Both the position numbers and the translations under genes were made by a program. DNA of 32,558 bases, from NCBI GenBank assembly GCA_013297675.1, contig JAAFHZ010000043.1:1-32558 (forward strand), in the 5' to 3' direction. The stretch comes from Synechococcales cyanobacterium bin59.metabat.ball.084 (lineage in GTDB: Bacteria > Cyanobacteriota > Cyanobacteriia > Cyanobacteriales > Chamaesiphonaceae). Below, one piece after another: positions 7,510-16,957 of the stretch (position 1 is its first letter; the number at the start of each line of letters is the position of its first letter). Below the pieces are notes generated by a model that was given only the letters and a program-made list of their open reading frames with translations, did not search any database and was not told where the DNA came from.

Positions 7510-9852
7510 ATGAACATCGATCGAAAACAAGGATTAGTTCCCGATGGAGAGAACCAACGCTATGGACAGATGCAAGCAGGCCAGCCACATCCCAATGCTC
7601 TGAATTTTTCAGATCTCTCGATAATTACAACGACCAATGCTGTAAGTAAAAACAACTCAGAGGAAGGAGGACTAGATCTGGGTCGAGTTCTCAAAACCCT
7701 CCAAAGACAGATTTGGCTAATTATATTAGCCAATATTTTGATGGCAGGTGCATCGATCGCCTGGAATAAAAGTCGTCCGCCAGCTTATGAAGGAAGCTTT
7801 AAGATATTGATAGAACCTGCTACAGCGGAAGGCCAGGTAGTTTCATCTTTAAAAGGCAATCAAACCAGCGTAGAAGAGCAAGATCTCAGTAGTGCTAACT
7901 CTAAAGTTACCTTAGATTATCCAACTCAAATCCAAATACTGCTAAGCGACAAAACATTATTACCGGTTGTACAGCAACTCCAGATATCTTATCCAGAAAC
8001 TTCTTATTTAAAGTTACGAGGTGCTTTAACAGTTAATAGATTTAAAGAACAATCTGATACGAAAATATTAGAAGTTAAATATGTGTCCGGTACATCTAAT
8101 GAGACTAAACAAGTAGTGGATCTAGTTTCTCGTGCATATATTCAATATAGTTTGACTGAGCGACAAACTAATGTACGGCGAGCCATGCAGTTTGTAGATT
8201 CACAGCTACCTAAGATTCAATCTCAAGTGCGTGAGTTGGAGATGGCATTACAAGGTTTTCGTGAAAAAAATCAGTTAATTGATCCAGTAACAATGGGTTC
8301 TCAAATCGGCTCTCAAAATGGAAATGTTCAACAGGAACTTGTTAATACCCAAATTGAGTTGGCCAAAACCAGACAACTTTACAGCTCTCTAGAAAAGCAG
8401 TTGCAACTTCAGCCAAACGATGCGGAAGCGGCATCGGTACTGAGTGAAGCCCCAGGATATCAGCAGTTAGTCAAACAGTTGCAAGATATTGATGTGGAGT
8501 TGCAGATTCAATCAGCACAGCTCACCGATGAAAACCCTAGAATAGTCTTACTGCGCGAAAAAAGAGCACGAATACTACCTTTGCTTCAACAGCAGGCCAG
8601 TGCAGCGTTAGGCAATAATTTATCTCAAAAAACTGCAAACGTGCAGGCACTGCCCTATCAAAATGCGCTTCGACAAGAGCTTAGCAAACAGTTTATAGGT
8701 GCAGCTAGTCAGATACAAGTTTTGGAAGCGAAGTTAAGTAGCTTAAACTTGGCCAGCCAAAAACTATCTATTCAAACTGGTCAGCTCCCAGTTATATCTC
8801 GTCAGTATGAAAATTTACAAAGAAGACTAAAAACTGCAACTGAGCAGCTTAGCAAGTTTTTACAAAAACGTGAGGAGCTAATGATTAATGCTGCTCGGCA
8901 AGAAGTTCCTTGGGAGTTAATAGCTTCTCCTTCGGTAAAAGCAGTTTCATCATCTGGTTTGCTCAAAGACTTACTCTTGGGGCTTGGCATAGGTTCTTTG
9001 CTAGGAGCCGGAGTTGCCATCCTGCGCGAAAAAATGAACGACGTAATTTATTCTGTAAAAGATTTAAAAGAGGAGCTGAATTTATCTGTTTTGGGCATGA
9101 TTCCTGATATTAATGAAGAAAGAAGGCTGCAAAATAATCAAAAAGGCCGCAAACAGAAGCTCACCAGCGGTTATCGGTTTTCTCCTTTTACAGAATCTTT
9201 TAGAGCACTTAACTCCCAAATTCGCTTGCTTCGCCCAGACTCGCCTATCAGATCATTGGTGATTAGTTCGTCTCTACCAAATGAAGGTAAGACAACTATA
9301 GCACTACACTTGGCTCAGGCTGCTGCTGCGATGGGGCAGCGGGTACTGTTAGTAAATGCGGACATGAGGAAAGTAAACACACAGCAATCAACGAGTAAAA
9401 ACTCGATCGAGGGCTTAACTGATGTTATTGCTGGCACCATCCATTTAATGGATGCAATTCAACTACTGCCAGACAATAACAATTTATATATTCTCCCTGC
9501 TGGTTCTACCATAATGGACCCTAGCAGTCTTTTGGGATCAAACAAAATGCGAAATTTAATGGAAATCTGCAAACACAACTTTGATCTTGTTATTTATGAT
9601 ACTGTTCCTCTAAGTTTTGCTGATTCTCTATTGCTTATACCTCAGACTGATGGCTTATTAATGGTAGCTAGGCTGAGCAAAATTCACCGAGAAGATCTTC
9701 ATGATTCACTAAATTTGCTAGGTGTATCTAAAGTTACGGTATTGGGTTTGGTTGTAAATATGGTGAACAGAGCGAGATCTCCAGGCATTAGGTCTCGTAG
9801 TAATACGCTAAAACAGCAGGGAGCATTAAACTCAGCTAGCTCAACAAAATAA
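7510..9852 (+). CDS. Wzc-like polysaccharide co-polymerase / BY-kinase-type ATPase
   Basis: The 780-residue protein would control polymer length and export in the inner membrane. It has a cytoplasmic N-terminus, a first membrane helix (about 68-84), a Wzz domain with long periplasmic coiled coils (about 200-460) and a second helix (about 484-506). The C-terminal P-loop domain has Walker A SSLPNEGKTT (Lys594) and Walker B VIYDT (Asp697). The Walker A' motif reads VLLVNADMR, with Asn616 where BY-kinases have the first Asp. No tyrosine occurs after Tyr696, so the usual C-terminal Tyr cluster is absent and the tail ends NSASSTK. It may therefore be a structural co-polymerase with weak or no autokinase activity. 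The ATG follows AGGA at 10 bases. Confidence 0.9.
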   Translation: MNIDRKQGLVPDGENQRYGQMQAGQPHPNALNFSDLSIITTTNAVSKNNSEEGGLDLGRVLKTLQRQIWLIILANILMAGASIAWNKSRPPAYEGSFKILIEPATAEGQVVSSLKGNQTSVEEQDLSSANSKVTLDYPTQIQILLSDKTLLPVVQQLQISYPETSYLKLRGALTVNRFKEQSDTKILEVKYVSGTSNETKQVVDLVSRAYIQYSLTERQTNVRRAMQFVDSQLPKIQSQVRELEMALQGFREKNQLIDPVTMGSQIGSQNGNVQQELVNTQIELAKTRQLYSSLEKQLQLQPNDAEAASVLSEAPGYQQLVKQLQDIDVELQIQSAQLTDENPRIVLLREKRARILPLLQQQASAALGNNLSQKTANVQALPYQNALRQELSKQFIGAASQIQVLEAKLSSLNLASQKLSIQTGQLPVISRQYENLQRRLKTATEQLSKFLQKREELMINAARQEVPWELIASPSVKAVSSSGLLKDLLLGLGIGSLLGAGVAILREKMNDVIYSVKDLKEELNLSVLGMIPDINEERRLQNNQKGRKQKLTSGYRFSPFTESFRALNSQIRLLRPDSPIRSLVISSSLPNEGKTTIALHLAQAAAAMGQRVLLVNADMRKVNTQQSTSKNSIEGLTDVIAGTIHLMDAIQLLPDNNNLYILPAGSTIMDPSSLLGSNKMRNLMEICKHNFDLVIYDTVPLSFADSLLLIPQTDGLLMVARLSKIHREDLHDSLNLLGVSKVTVLGLVVNMVNRARSPGIRSRSNTLKQQGALNSASSTK

Positions 9853-10264
9853 TAAGGCGATTTGAAATTTGAAATTCTCAGAATTTTTACTTGAATGAAA
9901 GTCTAATGTAAAAATGGATGGCTTCACTGTAAAGATTACCAATATCTTGAAATACAAATAAAATATCAAATACAGGTAATCTGTGTCTTGATATACAGCG
10001 ACTCTCAGCATGGCCTTGTATTATTTGCACATATAGACTTGATAAATCACCTGAATTTATAGCAGTTTTACACTACGTAATAGCTAAAGATGGATTTAGG
10101 TATTTAATAATATTTGTGTTTTATGATTTGGCATTAAAATCGGAAAACTGATAAATTTCACTTCAAAAAGACTCAGGCAAATAGTTTCTTGCTGTTTTCA
10201 TACTCCTGTTTAGGGGTTGAACGCGGTTGTAATCGGCATTTACTCCTAAATCTTCACCTTGAGT
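9853..10264. other. Intergenic region without recognisable genes
   Basis: About 410 bp between the Wzc-like gene and the sugar transferase contain only short, stop-rich frames. I see no terminator with a T tract and no clear operator. It is long for an operon of this kind, so the sugar transferase may have its own promoter here. Confidence 0.4.
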
Positions 10265-11788
10265 ATGAGAAACCACATGAATGATTTTAAAGAACCCAAC
10301 CCCAATGGTATTTTGTGGCCGTCCAAAGATATCAGTGCAGTTAATTTGGCTCTAGATATTAGCAAGGTGAATCTAGCGCTAGACATTCGCGCCTCTAACG
10401 TATCTTTGCGGTGGCGAACCTTAATAATTGGCCTACAACTAGTTACTCTGATTGTGTTAGATGTATCTATGCTTTTTGCATCATGGAGCCTAGCAGACTT
10501 AATTAATGGGGCAAAAATTGAGCTGAGTATTTATAGATCAATGCTGCCAATATTAGCCGTGAATCTAGGCATTCTTACTGTTTCAGGATTTTATGGAGCC
10601 GACGAAAAGCTTAATCGATTTGCAAAGTTGTTTAAATCTCTTACCGTTGCCCAAATTGTTTTATTAACTATTGCTTTTTTCTATAAACCTAAGCTTCTGA
10701 TATTGCATTCAGTAATTCTCACTGCTTGGCCACTAAATTTTGTTTTTATTGGTGGAGCTAGATTTCTATTTTACCTATCGATGATGCAGATTCGTAAGCG
10801 AATACCATTGTTTCAACAGTCAATTGTTCTAATTGGTCATCAGATTGATATTGAGCGTATCAGAAAGCTGCTGCGCCGATCGCAACAATTTAAGATAGAC
10901 AGCGTGATTGATTTAGCCAACTGGGATATTCAAAGTCAGTTGGATCAAGTCTTATCTCAAGTAAAATCGCGTAAAGTTAGTGAGGTTTTTATTTGCTCTC
11001 CAAACTCGATCGACAATCAAATTATTTTGTTTTGGAGTCTAAAGGCTTTGGGTATCCATCTGCGGATTGTGCCTACTGAATTGCAATTACCTCAAAGGGC
11101 TTCTGAGACTAAGATGATCGAAGAAATTCATACCACTCGATTTAACTCTTTGCCTTTTGTAGGAATTAATTTCTGGTTGAAGCGAGCATTTGACCTAGCT
11201 GCATCCTCGATGGTTTTAGCCTTGATTTCACCAGTATTAGTATTGATTGCTATCGCCATTAAGGTTTCATCTCCAGGGCCGATTTTTTATCAGCAATATC
11301 GAGTAGGTCTTAAAGGTCGTCGGTTCCAAGTCTGGAAATTTAGGACTATGGTGAATAATGCCAGCAATCTGCAAAAACAATTGGAGTCTCAAAATGAGGT
11401 TCAAGGTGGAGTACTGTTCAAGATTAAGAATGATCCGAGAATTACCAAAGTCGGCAAATTTTTACGCGATTACAGTCTAGATGAGCTACCACAGCTCATT
11501 AATGTGCTCAATGGGCAAATGAGTATTGTGGGGCCGCGACCTTTAGCAATCAGAGATTATGAGCTGTCGATGCAAGAAACAGATCAATCTGATAGAAATA
11601 AGCTGCTGCGCTACGAGGTTCTACCTGGCATTACTGGGCTATGGCAAGTTAAAGGCCGAAAAGACACCAGCTCTGGTGAGATTTTCTATTGGGACACAAT
11701 TTATATCCTTCAGTGGTCTTTGGCTCTTGATCTCAAGATAGTTCTTGAAACAATCAAAGTTGTATTGCTTAAGGAAGGGGCGTGTTAG
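10265..11788 (+). CDS. Polyprenyl-phosphate sugar-1-phosphate transferase (initiating glycosyltransferase)
   Basis: The product of about 507 residues transfers a sugar-1-phosphate to undecaprenyl phosphate, the first committed step of repeat-unit synthesis. The N-terminal half holds about four membrane helices (roughly residues 52-175) and a Rossmann-like CoA-binding-type region. After another membrane helix (about 308-335) comes the bacterial sugar transferase domain: VWKFRTMVNNA, NDPRITKVGKFLRDYSLDEL, MSIVGPRPL and LPGITGLWQVKGR. It is the expected partner of the Wzc-like protein upstream. The frame opens with TTG at 10259, but ATG at 10265 (or 10277) is more likely; no strong Shine-Dalgarno decides. 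A short internal repeat, VNLALDI twice, lies near the N-terminus. Confidence 0.9.
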   Translation: MRNHMNDFKEPNPNGILWPSKDISAVNLALDISKVNLALDIRASNVSLRWRTLIIGLQLVTLIVLDVSMLFASWSLADLINGAKIELSIYRSMLPILAVNLGILTVSGFYGADEKLNRFAKLFKSLTVAQIVLLTIAFFYKPKLLILHSVILTAWPLNFVFIGGARFLFYLSMMQIRKRIPLFQQSIVLIGHQIDIERIRKLLRRSQQFKIDSVIDLANWDIQSQLDQVLSQVKSRKVSEVFICSPNSIDNQIILFWSLKALGIHLRIVPTELQLPQRASETKMIEEIHTTRFNSLPFVGINFWLKRAFDLAASSMVLALISPVLVLIAIAIKVSSPGPIFYQQYRVGLKGRRFQVWKFRTMVNNASNLQKQLESQNEVQGGVLFKIKNDPRITKVGKFLRDYSLDELPQLINVLNGQMSIVGPRPLAIRDYELSMQETDQSDRNKLLRYEVLPGITGLWQVKGRKDTSSGEIFYWDTIYILQWSLALDLKIVLETIKVVLLKEGAC

Positions 11789-11910
11789 TGACTCATCGTG
11801 ACGATAAAAATAGTGTTGTCAGAGTGGAATCATGAATTCGCTAAATAGCTAAATCAATCAACAAATAATATTCCTTGACCTTTATTGCTTCTATTCTTTT
11901 GGTGAACTCA

Positions 11911-13707
11911 ATGCAAAAGCAGCTTATAAAATCTTTGTATATTCTTGATGGCAGGCAAAAAAGTCTAATTCTAATGGTGACTCTCTTTCTTTTTGTTTCT
12001 GGCATAGAAGTAATTAGCACTGGATTAGTTGGGCAGTTTATATCTCTCGCAACTGATCCAGGTTCGATCTCTAAGAGTGATTTTTTTAACGCAGTCTATC
12101 AGCGGCTAGACTTAAATTCTCAAAGTCAGTTTTTAGTAGTGCTTGGGAGCTTAGTGGTTGCTATGTTTTATTTTAAATCTTCTCTTAGCTTCTTTTCGCA
12201 AAAAATAATCTTTGAGTTTGGATTTAAACTCCAAGGAGACTTGTCTGCACGACTAATGAATTTATATTTGGATGCGCCATACACCTTTCACCTAAGTAGA
12301 AATAGTGCGTCTCTTATTCAAAATATAATTAATGAAACAAGTCGCTTTAGCCAAGGAGTAATAGCACCTGGACTCACCTGTATATCTAATGCTGTGATTA
12401 CAATTGCCCTGGTAGGACTTTTGATCAAAATTAATATAATGGCTATGGTTGTAATTACCTGTATTCTATTGCTTTCATACCTTTTGATGCTATCTCTAAA
12501 AAGTAGAATTTCACTTTGGGGAAAACAAGGATCAGATGCCAACACTGAGATGATCAGAGTAATTAACCATAGTTTAGGGGGGCTTAAAGAGACAAAGGTA
12601 ATTGGTTGTGAGTCATATTTTGAAGATCAGATGGAAACTCAAACAAAAAAATATTCTACCAGTGCGAGTCTAGCTCTAAGTTTTGGCAACTTGCCTCGCT
12701 ATGTTATAGAGGCTTTTTTGATTAGCTTTTTAATTGGTTTTACTTTTTTATTCTTGGCTACCAACCAAGGGAATACTCAAGGTTTAAGTGCGACTTTGGG
12801 AGTATTTGCTCTGGTCTCAATACGATTACTTCCAGCGGTAGGAAATCTACTTACTTCGATAAATGGTATTAGGTACAGCGCCTATTCTATAGATAAAATA
12901 CATTTAGATTTAATGGAGCTAGAAAAAAATGCAATTATAAGGAGAAAGAGTAAGCCTTTTGTTTTAAATGCTAGACCAACTTTGCCATTTGAAAATAGTA
13001 TTATATTGGAAAATGTTACTTACAGTTATCCTAATGCTCAGATGAAGTCGCTGGAGGGAATTTCTTTGACGATTAGAAAGGGTGAATCTATCGGATTGAT
13101 TGGTAAGTCTGGAGCAGGTAAAACAACTCTTGTCGATGTGATATTAGGGCTACTATCTACTCAAATTGGAGATATAAAGGTAGATGGCACCTCTATTTAT
13201 AAGGATTTAAGAGCTTGGCAAAATATGATTGGATATGTTCCTCAATCAATTTTTTTAGTAGATGATACTTTGGAAAAAAATATTGCGTTTGGTGTCTCTG
13301 GGCATTTAATAGATAGTCAGAGGTTAAGAAAAGCAATTTTAGCTGCTCAGCTTGAAGAACTAATTGAGCATTTGCCTAACGGTTTAAACACTATAGTTGG
13401 TGAGCGTGGAGTGCTTTTATCTGGTGGCCAGCGACAGAGGATAGGTATTGCAAGAGCACTCTATCATGAAAGAGAGATCCTGGTTTTTGATGAAGCAACT
13501 GCTGCTTTAGATAATGAGACGGAAAGTTTAGTAACCGAAGCAATAAAATCATTAAGTGGCACTAAGACAATGATAATTATTGCCCATCGCCTGAGCACAA
13601 TTCAACATTGTGATCACATATATCAATTGAGTCAAGGTCATGTTCTAAATTCAGGGAGCTATGATGAAGTAATTTTAGGTAAGAAGGTGCAATATGAAGC
13701 TATTTAA
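11911..13707 (+). CDS. ABC transporter, fused membrane and ATPase domains (PglK/MsbA-like lipid-oligosaccharide flippase candidate)
   Basis: The product of about 598 residues has six predicted membrane helices in its first 320 residues. The nucleotide-binding domain follows, with Walker A GKSGAGKTT, Q-loop YVPQSIF, signature LSGGQRQRIGIARAL, Walker B ILVFDEATAALD and H-loop IIAHRL. All catalytic motifs are intact, so it should work as a homodimeric exporter. Its position directly after the initiating sugar transferase suggests it flips the lipid-linked oligosaccharide, as PglK does, although lipid or peptide export is possible. The frame extends to TTG at 11875, but ATG at 11911 has GGTGA five bases upstream and is preferred. 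Confidence 0.88.
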   Translation: MQKQLIKSLYILDGRQKSLILMVTLFLFVSGIEVISTGLVGQFISLATDPGSISKSDFFNAVYQRLDLNSQSQFLVVLGSLVVAMFYFKSSLSFFSQKIIFEFGFKLQGDLSARLMNLYLDAPYTFHLSRNSASLIQNIINETSRFSQGVIAPGLTCISNAVITIALVGLLIKINIMAMVVITCILLLSYLLMLSLKSRISLWGKQGSDANTEMIRVINHSLGGLKETKVIGCESYFEDQMETQTKKYSTSASLALSFGNLPRYVIEAFLISFLIGFTFLFLATNQGNTQGLSATLGVFALVSIRLLPAVGNLLTSINGIRYSAYSIDKIHLDLMELEKNAIIRRKSKPFVLNARPTLPFENSIILENVTYSYPNAQMKSLEGISLTIRKGESIGLIGKSGAGKTTLVDVILGLLSTQIGDIKVDGTSIYKDLRAWQNMIGYVPQSIFLVDDTLEKNIAFGVSGHLIDSQRLRKAILAAQLEELIEHLPNGLNTIVGERGVLLSGGQRQRIGIARALYHEREILVFDEATAALDNETESLVTEAIKSLSGTKTMIIIAHRLSTIQHCDHIYQLSQGHVLNSGSYDEVILGKKVQYEAI

Positions 13708-13913
13708 TCAGTCAATTTTAATATTTTGTGCTGTTCATCAACCATTTGTTACTGTTATGATAAACTACTTCGAGCAAATCTTTAAATATCAAAATCACCA
13801 AGAAATACTCGCCTCTATAAGGTTGATTTTATTCTCTTTTATTTGATTTGAAGTGTGGAAAGTCCCAATAAAATCAATGATTATACGTTCGTTTTCTCAT
13901 TTTATTTAATGTC

Positions 13914-14843
13914 ATGTCATATTCAAAGCCCATTGTGTTTATTATTTTTAGAAGACCAGAATCTACGGCAAAAGTCTTTGCGGCAATCCGTCAAATGCAG
14001 CCAAAAAAGTTATTTGTGATTGCAGATGGCTCACGTCATGATCAACCTGGCGAGGCGGAGAAATGCGCAGAAACTAGAGCTATCATTGATCAAGTTGATT
14101 GGAACTGTGAGGTATTCAAACATTATGCCGAAAGTAACTTAGGTTGTGGAGTAAATATCTCTCAAGGGATTAGTTGGGTATTTGAGCAAGTGGAGGATGC
14201 CATTATTCTTGAGGATGACTGCTTACCTCATCCTGACTTCTATCATTTTTGTGAACATCTGCTGGACAAATACAAAAACGATGAGCGAATTATGCATATT
14301 TCTGGTAATCATAATTTATTAAACTATAATAGAGAAATAAAATATAGCTATTATTACTCACGCTACCCAATCATTTGGGGCTGGGCAACCTGGCGAAGAG
14401 CTTGGGAGAAATATAGTTTCACCATGGATAACTGGTTAGAGTGCTTAGAGGGAGAGTGGCTCGATCGATTCTTTGATGATAAAAGAGCTAGCTATGTATG
14501 GCATAGAAATCTCAAGGATGTTTATACAAACCAGTACACATGGGACTATCAGTGGTTCTTCACCTGCTGGACTCAATCGGGCTTGTCAATTATGCCCAAA
14601 GTAAACTTAGTTTCTAACATTGGCTTTGGTGATGGAGCAACTCATACTAGTGATCCCAATAATCCTTGGTCAAATCTACCGGTAGAATCTTTATCTTTCC
14701 CTTTAGAACATCCACCTTTCATCATTCGAGATACTTTTGCCGATCATCATTTGCAAAATACTCAGTTTGATCCGAGCAAGATAAATAAACTAGCAATGTC
14801 CATCAACCAACTTCCATTAATGCGACTTGGAGGGAGAAGATAG
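13914..14843 (+). CDS. GT-A family glycosyltransferase (often annotated HlpA-like)
   Basis: The 309-residue protein has a GT-A fold beginning SKPIVFIIFRRPESTAKVF, then KKLFVIADGSRHD, and a metal-binding site in AIILEDDCLPHPDFY. Characteristic Trp-rich blocks follow: YPIIWGWATWRRAWEKY and YTWDYQWFFTCW. Database relatives are often labelled hemolytic protein HlpA, but the motifs are those of a glycosyltransferase, and the surrounding sugar genes support a role in exopolysaccharide synthesis. The gene is complete and starts at the ATG at 13914. The 206-bp gap upstream of it could hold a promoter. Donor and acceptor are unknown. Confidence 0.8.
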   Translation: MSYSKPIVFIIFRRPESTAKVFAAIRQMQPKKLFVIADGSRHDQPGEAEKCAETRAIIDQVDWNCEVFKHYAESNLGCGVNISQGISWVFEQVEDAIILEDDCLPHPDFYHFCEHLLDKYKNDERIMHISGNHNLLNYNREIKYSYYYSRYPIIWGWATWRRAWEKYSFTMDNWLECLEGEWLDRFFDDKRASYVWHRNLKDVYTNQYTWDYQWFFTCWTQSGLSIMPKVNLVSNIGFGDGATHTSDPNNPWSNLPVESLSFPLEHPPFIIRDTFADHHLQNTQFDPSKINKLAMSINQLPLMRLGGRR

Positions 14844-14882
14844 TATAAATGCTGTGATTATTAGTATGGAGTTCTTCTTTTG

Positions 14883-15623
14883 ATGATTGAATTAGCAAGT
14901 GAATTATTAACGCCTCTATTCTACAAGTTAAAATACTTTTATTGCCGAGCACAGAACCCCACATTATCTTTGAGTATCAGCTCAAAGCTCAGGAGAAATC
15001 TGATTTTTGGTAATAATGTTTCGATAGGAAAAAATACCCTAGTCAGTGATATTATTGTTGGAAACAATGTAACGGTTCAACATGATTGTTGTTTGATCAA
15101 TGTCTTAATTGGAGACTTTAGCTATGTATCTTCTGGAACACAATTAGATCTTACTCAGATCGGGAAATTTTGTTCTTTAGGCCCTCAAATATTAGGTGGA
15201 TGTGGGGGGCATCCAACAGATCTGGTTAGTACTAATCCAGTATTCTTTTCAACTTTCAGCCAATCCAGCGTTACCTTTGCCGAAAAAGATTGTTTTCAAG
15301 AAAAAAAGGATATTATCATCGGTCACGATGTTTGGATTGGAGCAAGGGCATTTATTAAAGATGGTGTAAAGATAGCTCATGGGGCTATTGTTGCCGCAGG
15401 AGCTGTTGTCGTTAAAGATGTTCCAGCTTATGCCATTGTTGGCGGCACTCCAGCCAAGATTATTCGGTACAGATTTCCACCAGAAGTTATCCAAGAGTTA
15501 CTCTTGATTCAATGGTGGGATTGGCCAATAGAAAAACTATATAATGCTCGATCGTACTTTAATACTAATAATATTCAATCCTTTATAGAATGGGCAAGAA
15601 ATACTGAAATACCTGGGAGCTAA
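14883..15623 (+). CDS. CatB/XAT-like hexapeptide-repeat O-acetyltransferase
   Basis: The product of about 246 residues is a left-handed beta-helix acyltransferase. Two blocks of hexapeptide repeats are visible (about 42-90 and 145-190), ending in [15 protein letters not shown], the standard last coil of sugar O-acetyltransferases. GGHPTD carries the His expected to act as catalytic base. It would transfer acetyl from acetyl-CoA to a sugar of the polymer or repeat unit. A TTG at 14880 in the same frame is also possible, since GGAG at 14868-14871 is 8 bases from TTG and 11 from ATG. The downstream glycosyltransferase begins two bases after its stop, so the two are probably translated together. 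Confidence 0.85.
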   Translation: MIELASELLTPLFYKLKYFYCRAQNPTLSLSISSKLRRNLIFGNNVSIGKNTLVSDIIVGNNVTVQHDCCLINVLIGDFSYVSSGTQLDLTQIGKFCSLGPQILGGCGGHPTDLVSTNPVFFSTFSQSSVTFAEKDCFQEKKDIIIGHDVWIGARAFIKDGVKIAHGAIVAAGAVVVKDVPAYAIVGGTPAKIIRYRFPPEVIQELLLIQWWDWPIEKLYNARSYFNTNNIQSFIEWARNTEIPGS

Positions 15624-15625
15624 AA

Positions 15626-16900
15626 ATGGAATTACAGTTGATGAATGATGCTACTCTTTTCCCACAATTCACTCCAAAGCAGCCTAGATTGATGCTGTTT
15701 GATATGGCTTTGGGAGGGCATCATGGTATTTATATCCAGCACTTGATTGACTATGCTCATGAAAAAAAAATTATCGGAGAGATCGATATTGTGGTGTTAC
15801 CGCAGTTTGCGGACGTTCATCAAGATACGGTAAAAGCCATTGCTGCTGCTTGGCATCTGCAAATTAACTTGGTTCCTATTTCAATTGCAGAAGAAACAGC
15901 CTTAGGATCTCGCGGTTCAGGTATCAGTCGATCGATCCGCAATTTTCGGGAGTGGGAGATTTTTTGTAGATATGCTCAAAAGCTACAAACAACTTACGCG
16001 CTCATTATGTATTTAGACACTTATGCTTTACCCATAGCTTTTGGTAGAAAATCGCCCTGCTCTTTTTCTGGGATTTATTTTAGACCAACTTTTCACTACA
16101 GCACTTTTACTAACTATCAACCTTCCTGGAAAAATGACCTCCAGCATTGTCGAGAAAAAATCATATTAAATCAGGTTTTGCGCCAATCTCAATTAGACAA
16201 ACTGCTCTGCCTTGACCCTTTTGCTGTCAAATCATTACCATCGGCTAAAATGATCCATTTGGCAGATCCTGTCAAACCTAGACCTGCAATAATTGGCGAT
16301 CTGTCAGGCTTTCGAGCAAAGCTAGGTATTGAAAAACATCGCCGGGTATTTTTGTTATTTGGGGCATTAGATGAACGCAAAGGAGTTTATCAACTTCTGG
16401 AATCGATCGAACTATTGCCCTCAACACTCACTCAGAATTTGTGCTTGCTCATTGTGGGCAAAACTAATATAAATGAACAAGCTAGGATTCAGCCCAAAAT
16501 ATCTACATTACGGCAAACACATCCAGTTCAGATTTTAGAGTTTTATGACTTTATCCCCGAAAATGAGGTTTCACAATATTTTCAATTAGCAGATGTAATT
16601 TTAGCGACCTATCAGCGTCACGTGGGCATGAGCGGAATTCTTCTTTTGGCTGCGGCTGCCGGAAAACCAGTATTAAGCTCTAACTATGGTTTAATGGGAG
16701 AGCTAGTTACGCATTATAGATTGGGCTTAGCAGTAGATTCAACTGTACCCAAAGAAATAGCGCAAGCAATTTCACAGTATATATTAGCAACCCCAGCAGC
16801 ATTTTGTGACTGTGCTAAAATGAGAATATTTGCAGAACAAAACTCGGTAGAAATTTATGCTGAGACTGTTTTTAAATGTTTAGCTGCTGTCAGGCACTAA
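15626..16900 (+). CDS. Glycosyltransferase (GT4-like, paralogue of the gene at 5213)
   Basis: The 424-residue protein starts two bases after the acetyltransferase stop and has GGGAG upstream. It shows a LFDMALGGHHGIYIQHL opening loop, a Rossmann-type second half with LFGALDERKGVYQLLESIE and LCLLIVGKTN, and a donor-site block SGILLLAAAAGKPVLSSNYG. The glycine/histidine loop and this C-terminal block are shared with the gene at 5213-6418. It is a complete enzyme of the exopolysaccharide cluster. The specific linkage is unknown. Confidence 0.82.
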   Translation: MELQLMNDATLFPQFTPKQPRLMLFDMALGGHHGIYIQHLIDYAHEKKIIGEIDIVVLPQFADVHQDTVKAIAAAWHLQINLVPISIAEETALGSRGSGISRSIRNFREWEIFCRYAQKLQTTYALIMYLDTYALPIAFGRKSPCSFSGIYFRPTFHYSTFTNYQPSWKNDLQHCREKIILNQVLRQSQLDKLLCLDPFAVKSLPSAKMIHLADPVKPRPAIIGDLSGFRAKLGIEKHRRVFLLFGALDERKGVYQLLESIELLPSTLTQNLCLLIVGKTNINEQARIQPKISTLRQTHPVQILEFYDFIPENEVSQYFQLADVILATYQRHVGMSGILLLAAAAGKPVLSSNYGLMGELVTHYRLGLAVDSTVPKEIAQAISQYILATPAAFCDCAKMRIFAEQNSVEIYAETVFKCLAAVRH

Positions 16901-16957
16901 AAGTCACTATAGAGGCTACATGAAGTTCAGCGGCATTTATCATAGACTCATGATAGT

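Noticed and set aside
16938-16955. Terminator between the convergent glycosyltransferase genes
   Set aside because: TATCAT and ATGATA form only a 6-bp AT-rich stem with no proper T tract. It is too weak to call.
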